Assembly: GCA_023374045.1 (NCBI GenBank)
Contig: CM041776.1
Span: 137,705,296-137,769,295 of the forward strand
Origin: Limonium bicolor
Taxonomy: Eukaryota > Streptophyta > Magnoliopsida > Caryophyllales > Plumbaginaceae
Direction: 5' to 3'
Length of the DNA stretch: 64,000 bases
Shown here: piece after piece, positions 1 through 10,900 of the stretch
Numbering within the stretch: the first letter of the stretch is position 1
Layout of the letters: each line of letters starts with the position of its first letter
Made by a program: the position numbers and the translations under genes
Notes under the pieces: model-generated
What the model saw: only the letters and a program-made list of their open reading frames with translations
Told to the model about the DNA's origin: nothing
The model's database searches: none

Positions 1-2092
1 TGATATCAAGTCTTCTCTGATGTGTGTGTATATCCGTGTATGATCAGTTTGCTAAATCACGTTTTGAGTTCTCCGTGTTTATTTATTTACGTTTTACTCG
101 GCGAAGTTTGCCTTTGATTAAAAGTCCATTAGCCTTACTTACCCAAGGTCGCCTTTTTAAACATCGACCATCTTCGTCGAGGTTATATTTACTAAGTTAC
201 CAATCTTATTAGATGCTCTTTCTTGGCCTATTTGTCATTATTATTGCTATCATAATCTCTTCAGAATTAATGGGGTCGTTCTCCACAATTTATTTTTAAA
301 TATTTGTCATTCAAATGTAATGTGTTTTGGAAAGATTATACCATAATAGCAGCTTCGTAGATTGTTGTTCAGACATTTACATAGGAGTAAAATTTATGGG
401 GTGATGTTGGAGTGTACAAAGGTATAGCGCGTTGTAGTAGCTGGTACACTGATTAAAATGTATGAAGTAAATATCTTATAGTTGGATAATCTCTTCAAGA
501 AGTTTACAGCCGGTTGAGGTTTTGAGGTATCTCTGCTAAAATTTAGTATGGATTTTAAGAATTTTATGCATCTGATAATTGCCACTTAAGCATGGTGTTT
601 CCAAAATTTAACTTCCTTTTTGTCACGGTCTTATGCATGTCTTGGATGCTCAATTAAAGCTCAGACAAATATGGATCCAAGCGTTCTTTGGTAGTCATGT
701 CTTGTGGGTATACCGATTATTGGAACTAGAGTTTTCAATTTCGTGTTTTCACAGTATTAATTAGTGATGCTTCGTATCAGTTCTCTCATAGGCATAGTGA
801 AATATAACAAATGGTGTAAAGGGTTTATTTATTATAACCGGATTTTTCAGCCATCAGCGACATTGTTTGCTAGCATCCCAACAATTCCTCTTTTGGAATG
901 TGTTCATCCATGATTGAAACTTAACTTTTTGTTGTACAATTCTTCCCTTATTTGATCTTCGTGATCATGATACTCGTTAATATTTGAGGGATATGTTTAT
1001 GACCCTTATACCAGTGCGTTTTAAATTCCAGGAAATTGTGAATAATGTTTGAGGATAGCTGTTTAGATTTTGTACGTACTTCTAGACTTTGATTCGCACA
1101 TTTATATGGTGAAACTTGTTGCTCTTTTAAATGGTGTGCTGGTATATTATTGTATAGTAGAAGGATGATAAGCAACGTTTGTCCTTCATGGGACGTTTGC
1201 TAGGTTCCAAAGGTATTAAACAATTCGAATCAGAAGAGTGTGAAGGAGACGTTGATAAGCATGTATATTTGTCCCGTGTTCACCGGTGGTAGAAGCAGGA
1301 GAGAAACCCAGTAATGGTCACCGGTTTCATTTGCTTGAGACGGAGGAATGTAGAAGAATAATTAAATGTAAGGAAGGAGAAAGGAGGCGGTGACGATGCA
1401 TAATGAAAATAAGTGTATGAAGGAGCAGGGAATTTAGTGAATCCCGAAATATTAGATTTTAGTGTATAAAATTGTGTCATGCTTTATTCAGCGTTATAGA
1501 TCATACCAACTTTATGGTGTAATTACGTCTCGAATTATATTCTCTTATTTCATTGTTTTACGAGAGGTTTTCTTAATTTACCCTCTCAAGTGTTCGAATT
1601 GCAGAATTTATCTCAATCCCCATCTTGGCTTAATTAATTGCTTAATTGAGCTCGATTCATTTCATAAATTTTTAGGGTATTTCAGTCCTCTTTGCTTGTG
1701 GGGTAGGGTCCTATCGACTGCTAAGCATGTCGACCCAAGTTGTCACTAAAATTGGTCCCTCTACGGGTATTATCCTTTTGGCAACGCCTATTGTATCGTA
1801 TATGCTTTTCTTCTCGGGTTGATAGTATAACATTAAGTAGATGCCAGATCGGGTTTCCCCAAGTAAGAGGAGGCTTTCTACCTCTCTGGCGTTCTTTCTC
1901 TTAGTTTTTAAGAAAATTAGGGACGTAGAGGTTAGGTGTAGGTATCTGTTAGGTATCCAGTAATTACTGGGAAGAGTCCTAACTAAACGCGCCTCACGTA
2001 CTACCCCAACCCTTAACTCATTGTCAGAATTCCTAAACTCGGTATTTCCTGTTCCAGTCATCAGAGCGTAACTACGCTCTGATACCACTTTC
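1..2092 (-). mobile_element. E5 interior (leader side), LARD-like element, partial
   Basis: This is the internal region of a minus-strand LTR element whose 5' LTR is at 2093-6036; the rest lies beyond the left edge. Reading leftward from the PBS, the first 250 bases resemble the leader of E1 (21031-21270). Shared features are a TGATGACTGG stretch after the PBS hairpin, an AATACCGAGTTTAGGAAT block, and a GCCAGA/TCTGGC pair at 1843-1848 and 1885-1890 enclosing a smaller GAGG/CCTC stem. Further left I recognise no gag or pol motif. The open frames (for example 1711-2121 minus) cross the PBS and LTR end and look like chance ORFs. I infer a non-autonomous relative of E1; an autonomous element with gag beyond the edge is not excluded. 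Confidence 0.6.
2076..2087 (-). other. E5 primer binding site (tRNA-iMet)
   Basis: On the minus strand this reads TGGTATCAGAGC, complementary to the 3' end of plant initiator tRNA-Met, five bases after the LTR end. It forms the 5' arm of a perfect hairpin, CAGAGCGTA/TACGCTCTG. Confidence 0.85.
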
Positions 2093-2841
2093 GGTAACAC
2101 CCCCGAATAAGCATCCAACAATACAAATGTCGTTCCTCGCCATATTACAAGTCAACTATGTAGCGGAAATAAACTCCATCCGGGTGTCACAAACGCCAAC
2201 CACCCACGTGGTTGACACGACCACTCTTCCAACACCAAGTTATGGTCTGTATGACTGGGAACAACCCTCTCTCAAAACTCATATACACTTTAAAATACAA
2301 CTCCCAAATGCCGAGTGTCTACAACAAAATTAGTATATCATAATCTAAAAATTACATCTCAGGTTTAGTAACATCCATACACTGAACATACTACTATAAC
2401 TCAAAAGTCATGCCCTGATGGACTACCCCCATGGTAGCCATCCCGCCTACGCTCCGTTATCGTCCGACACAATACCTGTAAAAATTGGGTTATAAAGGAC
2501 TCAGCAAACTACGCTGAGTATGAACGTGTGTAGCCCGTATGTTGCCGGGCCACACGACTACTTGGTCAAACATTATTAATTCAATTTACATGCTATAATA
2601 AAGCAGTAAAGCACACCACAACACATCATTACATCATACACACTTGAAGGTAGCATATCAAGATTAACAAGCAACCAAGCACAACTTGCAAGTAGCATAG
2701 AACGTTAAACACGCCATCCAGCACAATAAGCTGTTAATGTAGCAACAACAATCAAGTAATTCATAGGACGTGTGCGTGGGTACCTTATGCCGATGATCCT
2801 CACTATGGGATCATTCTAGAGGTTACGTATTGTTTTCTTGT

Positions 2842-3108
2842 TCTCATTGCACAAGTTTACCTTCCTTCTCTTGCACCGAGTCCAGGGTTATAGGTTAGAC
2901 CCCGAGACTTTATTATGTAGGTGCTATTCAGCTCTTGTTTCTTAAGGAATCAGATTTGTGAATTTTCTTATTTGCTTGGTCTCATTACACATGTTTTCCT
3001 TTATTCTCTGGCACCAAGTAAGGGGATATAGGTTAGATCCTGAGCCTTTATTATGTAGGTGCTAATCATTCGTTGTTTCTTTAAGGATTATTTGTGAATT
3101 CTCTTATC
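2842..3108. repeat. Tandem duplication of about 138 bp in E5 LTR
   Basis: Two diverged copies begin at about 2842 and 2980. Both contain TCTCATT, CACCAAG- or CACCGAG-like, TATAGGTTAGA and TTTATTATGTAGGTGCTA blocks in the same order. No coding potential is apparent. Confidence 0.7.
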
Positions 3109-3149
3109 ACCACAATTTGGAGAACATCTTCTCCATAGCCACTCCTCCA

Positions 3150-3275
3150 TTCCAGACGTCATATGTCGAGAAAGAGGGGTCATCTCTAGACCCCAGGGTG
3201 TGCTCGCTAATCCTCCAGTCCCGGCGTCATACGTCGAGACAGAGGGGTCATCTCTCGACCCCAGGAAGCGCTCCA
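3150..3275 (-). repeat. Two-unit hairpin repeat (period about 68 bp) in E5 LTR
   Basis: Each unit has a GACGTCATATGTC-like block (second copy GCGTCATACGTC) followed by GGGGTC-loop-GACCCC, a 6-bp perfect stem. On the minus strand the array is bordered by CTGGAATGG, the same flank seen beside the six-unit hairpin arrays of E1 and of the solo LTR. Confidence 0.65.
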
Positions 3276-3432
3276 CAATAATAACAATAGTTGGTCGAAG
3301 GATCTGATGCAGATACCAACTCCCGAGCGTCCAAACCACGCGGCCCAGAATTCTTCTTCCCGGATTATCCATATGATCCATCAGCTGGTACTTACTTATT
3401 ATATATTTATTTATTTATTTATTTTTGTCAGC

Positions 3433-3512
3433 TCGACACCATTGTGGGTGTCGATAGTAGTCCTCACTAGGGTATTCACTTATCATAAATATCTTGACAC
3501 CATAGTGGGTGT
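3433..3512. repeat. Second two-unit hairpin repeat in E5 LTR
   Basis: GACACC-loop-GGTGTC occurs at about 3435 and 3496, 61 bp apart, with loops ATTGTG and ATAGTG. The stems are perfect in both copies. The offset from the LTR 5' end (about 2.5 kb) falls within the range of the arrays in E1 and the solo LTR. Confidence 0.65.
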
Positions 3513-5382
3513 CCTTAGGAGTCCTCTATAGTTAGGGAGGAGTTTTCTCATTGTGTAGTTCTTTTGGTTTGTTTACATAGTTCGTCAAGCTTCATCTCAA
3601 AGCTCCATAAACGAGAAAGGGACTAAACTACTGTGTGCGCGCAGTAATATGCAACAATGATATATCTCAAGCATATAAGCAATCACAACAAGCAATCCAA
3701 TTCCATGCTTTAATCTTATGGCCATTGTCAAACAAAGCACACAGCACAAACAAGCCGTGTTACACGGCAACATATGAACCACACATGTCCATACCTGGTT
3801 CAGAAGCAAAAGGGTTGTCTCACACACAGGGTCCCGGTCGGCGTTAGTTACAGCCCTTGGTCAGTTCGTCAAAGAACTTCTCCCCATCCTCACGGTTTGG
3901 TTGTTGTTTGCAGAGCTCCAACCGCAACTACTCAGCAGGGCAGCACGCTCACTATCTTCCGAGACTAGTTGGTCTCTGTTTGCTGTTGCCGAGCTGGAAC
4001 GAGAAGGGAGCTCAAGGTGTGGCGGTGTTGGTGTTGCTGCTTGCACGTCCACCGTGATCGGGCTTGGAGGTGGTTGTTATATACTACGACAGGAAAGGAA
4101 GGGAAAAGTAGTTGGTTTTGTTTTTTAGTCTGGCAAGTGTGAAGACAAAAGGGAAGCTCAGGCGATGGTTTTGTTGTTGTTTACCGCACCAGAATGAGGG
4201 GTGCAAGTGGTACGCTCATCGTTGTCCGTTTTGGGCTGCATATCATCGTCGGTTTACTCCTTTCCTTGCTCGCTACCGAGACAGGTGAGTCCAAGCTAGT
4301 TTGCTGTTGTCTTCTGTAGTTGCGGGAATGAAGGAGAAACGGCTGCAGTCGTGTGGTCTGAACGGAGGAATGAAGGTCTGATATTATTGCTGGTTGTTGT
4401 GGGTTTACTGCAAGTGAAAAGAAGAGAACATAAATAAAAAGATGGAGCTATCCCAGTTTCTGTTTACTGCACTCTGTCAAATGTAAACAGAGGGAAAGGA
4501 ACCATTGTTAGCCGCAGCCTAGAGGAGAGAGCAGGGACTTGTGGGTTTTCAAGTTTTCATGCAGAGGGTGAACCTGTGTTTGTTGCTATCGTTCTTGTTG
4601 TTCTCCGCCCAAGGAAATGGAAAGGAAGATAGCAGTGCGGGTATCATGTGGATGTTTTAGTAGTTCATGGGAACGGGCTTGAGGAGGTTTGTGCCCGCAT
4701 GTGGAAAGAAGAGAAAGGCTGCTTCGGTGTTTTTTTTTGTCTGGTGCTGGTTCGCCTTGCACAGAGGAGGGGAATGTGTGTTTCAGTTTTGATTGGGAAT
4801 TGAAACAAAGGCGTTTGTGCCAAGATGAAAAGGAGTGCAACTGTCGTTTGTTCAGTCGCGAGTCTGAGGATGGTGGGTGATTAAATACTAGCTAATGTGC
4901 TAAGCAACCACCCTTGTGCTCTGCTGCTAGCTGCTGGTATGTGAATACAACAGAGATATTGTTGTCGGGGAATGCACATTTCCCTTCCCCAGAGCGCGCC
5001 AGTAATTGAAATAAGAAGAGCAACTTGTGTCTGGCGCTTAGTGTTGCAGAGGAGAAATCGAAGACGTGGAGTATGGTGCTCTGTTGCAGTCTTTGGAACT
5101 GATAATGGGTTTTAAGGTGCTAAATGGGAGTTTGTGAGTTAATTTTTTTTCCAATCAAATCTGTCATGAAGGCCGGCTATTTGGGCAATGATTCGGACAG
5201 CATGGGAGCTAGAGAGGAGGTGTTAGCACCCGTTATGAACAAGGGAACTAGACCATGGCTGGGACCGGTTGCTTGATATAAGTGCGAACAGGCTCAGGTG
5301 AGGGGTCGTGCTGCTGTACCATTTTTTTATAAATCAATTGGGTTGCTTCATTTGTTTTGAGGTGTACGTAGTTACTGAATAC

Positions 5383-5486
5383 GAGCTCAGCTCACCCGGT
5401 TAAGACGTTCACTAGGTATACGAGAGGTATGGGGTTTGAACCTCAGCGGGAGCGTCTTTGCTCTTTTTTTTTTCTTTTTTTCTTTT
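5383..5486 (+). repeat. tRNA-like (SINE-head-like) unit with T-rich terminator
   Basis: AGCTCAGCTCACCCGGTTAA resembles a Pol III box A region. About 40 bases later GGGTTTGAACCTC resembles box B. A run of T (from about 5463) follows within 30 bases, as in a Pol III terminator. The unit is too short for a normal plant SINE with a body and does not fold into an obvious canonical tRNA by eye. A tRNA-derived fragment or SINE head trapped in the LTR are both possible. Confidence 0.4.
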
Positions 5487-6036
5487 TTGTATAAGTTATA
5501 GATGCTTATTTATATATGTAAGACCATATAATATACGTCGCGTAATTAATTTTATACGTGATTACCTCATTTTGTGACGTTGTTAGTTATTTATACGTAC
5601 ATGTCTATATATATATGCCCCCTTTTATTTTTGTCACGTTTTAGTTATCTGTAACTATGCGACGTTATTATTTATTATCTACGACGTTGAAGAATTGTAA
5701 CGTTGCATATATGTATTCTCATAAACGTACATATATAAGTACGTGACCGTATTAATACGTAACGTTGTCATGTTTCCGGACATGTATTACCAAATTTAAT
5801 TGTTCGTACATTATTATATGTCCGAATTATACAACACGATATTGTCGGATAATCTCCTCGCGTTTATGATTTTATTCATATGAGCTTATATTTGCGTATC
5901 ACATACCGATATGTATACGCGGTGTAAGTACCCATTTGGATCTATATTTTAAATACCATCAGGTTTTATGCAATTGTTGCACATGATTTAATTTAAACTT
6001 CACTAATTTAAACTGCTAATTATTCGGGGTATTTCA

Positions 6037-7090
6037 CAAGCCTTGAAAAGATTGATGTCTATACTGTAAGGGTATGTAAAGAGGATGAAAATAAGCTAAG
6101 GGAACTAAGGAACAAAACCAGAAATGAAGAGAATCAAGGTTTGCTAGTTTAAAGCATGATTTTTTCCTTAGAAGTTAATTAAGCTTACTTCTCTTCTCCT
6201 TTGAGTTTTCAACCGAAAAACACCTCAACTTCAAACACCAACTCGTACTAGAAGGCTGGATGGAAATGGGAATAGATTAGATCAATGGAAAGAAGAAGAA
6301 AAGAGGAAGAAGATGGTTATAACCATGCTTTAAGATCTTACCTTGATCAAGATGGGTTGTTCTTGGAAGTTGGTTGCTCCTCATGGTTACGGAGGAAGGA
6401 AAGGGAGGGTTTGAAGCTTGTGTTCTCAGATGGGAGAAGATAATGAGGAAAAAGAGTGAATTTTGGCTTATAAAGTAAGATAAGGATAAATTATGGAATA
6501 GTCATACGATGAGTCATAAGGAGATATTTTGGAGCTTGCTTAAGGGAGGTGGAAACCTCCTAAGCTTCCGGATAAGGATGGTCAAGTTCAAGGGGTAAGT
6601 ATTGACCGTTGCCTAGATTAGGTAATTAAGTGTTAAATTTTCACTATTTGGGCACTATTCACAATTTGTTGCACATATTTCTGAATTTTTTGAAAAACTT
6701 TGAATTATACATTCTAATGTGGTGCATTATGTCACATTAGTATATTTAAGGGTAATGAAGGCCCTAAAACATAACAAAACTCATTTCGGAGACTATCTCT
6801 AAAAAATGTGCTTTAGAAGTTTTAAAGGACATTTTATGTTCTAAGGTGTTTTTGAGCTTGGTTTTCTTTTATAATGGTTTTATTATGCTCATTAATTAGT
6901 TATAATGCTTAGGAGTTAAATTTGGATCCTAAGGAGTTCATTTGGGCATATATTTGCCCTAAATGGTCAAAAGGTGTAATTTTTGCTTTATGTTGACCAT
7001 TGTTATTTTTAATGGTTTTTAAGGCATGTTTAGGCCTTAATCTATTTGATTAGATATTTAATCAATGTTTAATTAGTTAGGGGTATTTCA
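6037..7090 (-). repeat. E4 3' LTR fragment (U3 side)
   Basis: On the minus strand it starts TGAAATACCCCTAACTAATT right after a PPT. It tracks the start of E3's LTR, with shared AAGGCATGTTTAGGCCTTAA, TTGACCA and CATTTGGG-type blocks. E5 cuts it off at 6036. No gene is seen. Confidence 0.8.
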
Positions 7091-7128
7091 GTCTACCACC
7101 CCCCTTAAGCAGACATCGTCCCGAAGTC
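7091..7128 (-). other. E4 polypurine tract and adjacent stem-loop
   Basis: Reading minus, a GACTTCG-GGA-CGATGTC stem-loop (one mismatch) at 7128-7112 is followed by GCTTAAGGGGGGTGGTAGAC and then the 3' LTR. This is the plus-strand primer site. The stem-loop is present at the same place in E1, E2 and E3. Confidence 0.75.
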
Positions 7129-7620
7129 GTCTTTCTCGAATAGATTACAATAACAACCCGAATAACCCATAATGTACATCTATGTGATGTAACATTCACG
7201 CATAATGTGTTGTGCTTATACATCACATATCCCTCAATTGTGGTGTTAATTCATGTATATGAATGTAGGCGATCCATCAACACCGTCATTTCCTATCAGT
7301 TCTACAAACCCTGACAACCTCATCGAGGTGTCCATATCATTTAACATTCCACGTTCCACTGTTCCATAACTATGATCCATTTAGTATCTAAATGATACTA
7401 CATGCGATGAATTCATAAGGAAACACCAATATATATATCACAGGTATCTTAAACGGATACTACATTCATGAAGGTATACATATCGTCAAACAAGTATCTC
7501 TTCTGATACGTACATACATACACATACAAGTGTGCAATGCACATACAAGCAAACAAAAAACAAGTATGCCTCGCATGCTAATATACAAAACCTAGTGCAC
7601 ATAGGTGCATAGCCAAGAGG
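7129..7620 (-). other. E4 noncoding region between pol end and PPT
   Basis: About 490 bases of AT-rich sequence with short ATAC-type repeats (ACATAC, GATACGTAC). No coding potential or known motif was seen apart from the PPT complex at its left end. Confidence 0.6.
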
Positions 7621-7657
7621 CTCTACCCCCCTTAAAAAGGGTTACGCCCCCGTACCC
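7621..7657 (-). other. E4 post-pol palindrome, second PPT-like site
   Basis: Reading minus: GTACGGGGGCGTAAC, then CCCTTTTTAAGGGGGG, then TAGAG. It lies 20 bases after the pol stop. Equivalent blocks occur in E1 (25475-25509), E2 (51445-51482) and E3 (14281-14317). Confidence 0.7.
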
Positions 7658-7675
7658 CACAAGTATACACAGACG

Positions 7676-7963
7676 CTACTCGAAGAGCGCTGGATACTTG
7701 GCTCTCATGGAGTCCTCCAACTCCCATGTGGACTCTTCGACCTCATGGTTCGACCAAAGGACTTTGACCATGCGGATGGTCTTGTTCCTGGTCTCCCGCG
7801 TCTTCGTGTCGAGAATGCGGAGCTGAGTCTCCTCATATCTGAAAGACGGGTCGAGCTCTAAGTGCTCTGGTTGCAAAACATGCGAAGGGTGAGGCATGTA
7901 CTTCTTCAGCTGAGAAATGTGGAATACATCATGCACTCTCCCGAGCTCAGCATGAAAGTCTAA
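7676..7963 (-). pseudogene. E4 pol C-terminus: GPY/F tail and chromodomain
   Basis: This is the end of the E4 polyprotein, about 96 residues, cut from the rest by E3. It starts FHAELGRVHDVFHISQLKKY, the usual linker between the GPY/F module and the chromodomain. It ends with a chromodomain core KVLWSNHEVEESTWE and stop. In chromoviruses this domain is thought to steer integration toward modified heterochromatin. The text continues exactly from 38185 (AYRL), with TSD TCTAA at the break. This part has no internal stop. The longer open frame to 8116 includes LTR sequence and is not real. Confidence 0.85.
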
Positions 7964-10900
7964 TGTAACACCCCTCTCCACAATCATGTAATAATCCCTC
8001 ACGTAGCAATAAATAAAAACGTCTCGCAGCGGAAAATAAATCACAATTACAACACTCACTCGGGTGTCACCGGCAATTACTCGCCCATGCGAGCAACGAA
8101 GCCAAACTACATCCAATCTTCCAACATAAACAAACAGCTAACCGCCGTGATAACGAGAAAACTCCTATACATCATACTAAGTCTATAAACCATTAGCATC
8201 GACAAGTGAGCGTCTACCCAATCCTGAAAATACACAACCTTACCATAATACAATTCACCATCTTCATTGTCGTATAGACAAACTCCATGCGCAGTAGTAA
8301 TTAAAGTAAAACTCCATTTACCCTCTTCCCGCTCTTCGGCATCGACAATAATCAACAACCTGAAATGGTGTAGTATCAGCGATAGACGCTGAGTATGCCG
8401 GGCCTGGACCCTAATGGTCACTTGTCATTTTAACCATCTTATTATTAGATTGGTTTCATGCTTTACCATTTTACAGTTATAAACAACACTGCAATATAAA
8501 TGTATAGTATACATAACCATCGATCCAAATATTCATAAACATTTAATCATCCATCCAATCCAAACATTCATAGAATATTTCAAACACATTTCTATATCGA
8601 ACGTATCGAATGATCCAGTATAAAGTACAATGTACCAATGCCGTAGCATTCACCATCCATTGTTAATTTAATTTAGTTTGGCCTTCAAGGCCCCATCCAT
8701 ATGTACAATGTACATTCACTGTAGCGTACAATTTTCATATTTAATTTACCTTAGCCTTGTAGGCTCCATCCAACCATGTTTAATTATTATTATCAGTTGG
8801 GCGTCATGTTAGGACAAGCCGATAACCTCACCATGGACAGTAGTCCTCCCGTACACACAAAGGTGCTCATTTCGCCAGAGGTCCGAAGGCCCTGACTCTC
8901 TTATGCCTCGTAATACGTCCATAAAAAGGCCGTAGCCACCTGATCCACGATCCAGTTTGGGCTCGTTGGATATAACCTGGAGCGGAATCCAATTAGGAAA
9001 CCTCTCAGTGATCACAAATGCGCAACCAAGTAGTTCGTAAACCACCGGGATTCCTCACCTCAACTCATACCATCTCTCTCTCATAATGTTTAAGATCTGC
9101 TCTTAGTCTTATGGAGAATATAATTTATTAATCAGCGGCCCAATGGGTCACGCATACCTAGAAGTAATCTAGGTTATATTCATGTTCGAGATCCATGCTC
9201 TAGAGACCGACAATGTCATGACTCATCCCTAAGTGTTTTACTTAGGTTACCATATACTTAATATTAATATCATGGTATTATATCAAGTAACCGTCATGTC
9301 ATCACAATAACGTATATGCATGTTTATATAAGTCGATCTATAGTCAACGTAGTGTTAGTCCCGTAGGACGCTCGTGCATAAGTAAATAATGCAGTAACAC
9401 TTAAACACATACATGTATCCACACACATAACACACAAGTTATATCAACCAAATCCGAGCCCAAGGATCTTCCTTAGGACAACTCGGATCAAACCCCTTTA
9501 CATACCGTTCACCCTGATCGTATTACGGTGGAGTATGAATCAGCAAGATCCTATGCTCCGTATAGTCCACTAGCTCGTCAAGCGTCCTTGTCAGGAGTAT
9601 AATCTAAACGGTAATAAAACTATAAGTCTGTCTCCATGACTAACTACATCCGGTATTTCCGAATAACAAGTAACCCCGACAATTCACCCCTGTTTTCTAC
9701 CGTTGTTTGTTACGGGTTTCTCTAAAACAGTCGGCTTTGTTACTTTTAAACTCGTATGTCAAAATATTTCAACTGTCAAGTTTAATTCATTATTTTTCTT
9801 TAATCTTATCCACCATTAGTATAGGTACATAACCTATAGTTGCATGTATGCATGCATGATTATATTATATTACATATTTTTTTGTATTGTATCATGTATC
9901 ATTCTCCCACCATCCATAATAATACAATGTATTATTTAATCCATTATCTTTAGCAAATAATATTTGCATCCAAAACTCATAACTTATAGTTCGTAACTAT
10001 TTTTGTAATAACACCACCATTATATTATATGGTTTCCAACCATAACATATACCCATCCTTATATACATTATTCTTGTGTATGTATATATTTACCACGTAG
10101 GTAATTCCCATGAGTTTAATAAACTCTTATATTTTATGTTACTTTTTATCATCTTTTATTGGACGATTATTCCCATTAGTTGTATTACAATATACAACTT
10201 ATATTAAGATTATTATCCTAATATGAGTAACATTTTATGTTGTATAATTACAACTCCTAAGGTTTATTCGATAAATACCTTAGTTTATAAACCCCCTTTA
10301 TTTATAGTACGTCACATTATTTTATGTGAATATCCTTACTTATGTTAATTCCATCTAAACCATATAATTGTTATAACATTTATAACATAGTAGATCATAG
10401 TCTAAAATTCATTTTCCAACCTTATTATTTACGGTACAACACTATAGTTTATTTAAATTCCATTTGACCACATAACATTATGTAATGTTATACCATATTC
10501 TAATATCATTTGATATGATATTTTTACTTCCTTTAACTTATAACCTATAGTTTTTTTATACAAAACTATTTTATATTGCCTCTTAGGCACCATAAGAAAA
10601 TCTTATTCTTTTCATAACCATAGTTTTCCTTAATTTACAAAATCACCACTTAATTTATCCATGTTATATTACCATTTAATATAACTTTCTAACTTATAAG
10701 GAGCATAACCTATGGTTATTTTTATAAATTCCGAACAGCCCTTGTGCTGTTTTTAATTGCCATTTGGCCCTATTTAATAACATATAGTTTTACCATATCA
10801 TAAAAACCTATATTATACATATCTTAATTAATACTCTTATAAATTCTAAAAACTCCAAATTTCTCCAAAGGGTTATAAATATCCTTATTAACCCATATAT

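Larger units (their letters stand above)
2093..6036 (-). repeat. E5 5' LTR (3.94 kb)
   Basis: On the minus strand the LTR begins TGAAATACCCCGAATAA at 6036 and ends GTGTTACC at 2093, where the expected final A has become C. The PBS follows directly, so this is the 5' LTR of a minus-strand element. Bases 6037-6041 (CAAGC) are the right TSD; the partner lies outside the window. Inside are a CACGTG box at 2205-2210, a CTCAGC/GCTGAG hairpin at 2500-2518, a 138-bp tandem duplication, two sets of hairpin repeats and a tRNA-like unit. The stretch at about 5490-5960 is AT-rich with many ACGT tetramers and has no recognised gene. Confidence 0.8.

Noticed and set aside
1711..2121. 136-residue minus-strand frame
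   Set aside because: It runs from LTR sequence through the PBS into the leader, so it cannot be a normal element protein.
3088..3381. 97-residue frame in the E5 LTR
   Set aside because: It covers the hairpin repeat, and its sequence simply reflects the duplicated palindromes.
2093..7090. A single 5-kb LTR shared by two tandem elements (PBS on its left, PPT on its right)
   Set aside because: An LTR end (TATTTCA) at 6036 splits it. The left part matches E5-type ends and the right part matches the E3/E4 LTR family, so E5 is inserted in E4's LTR.
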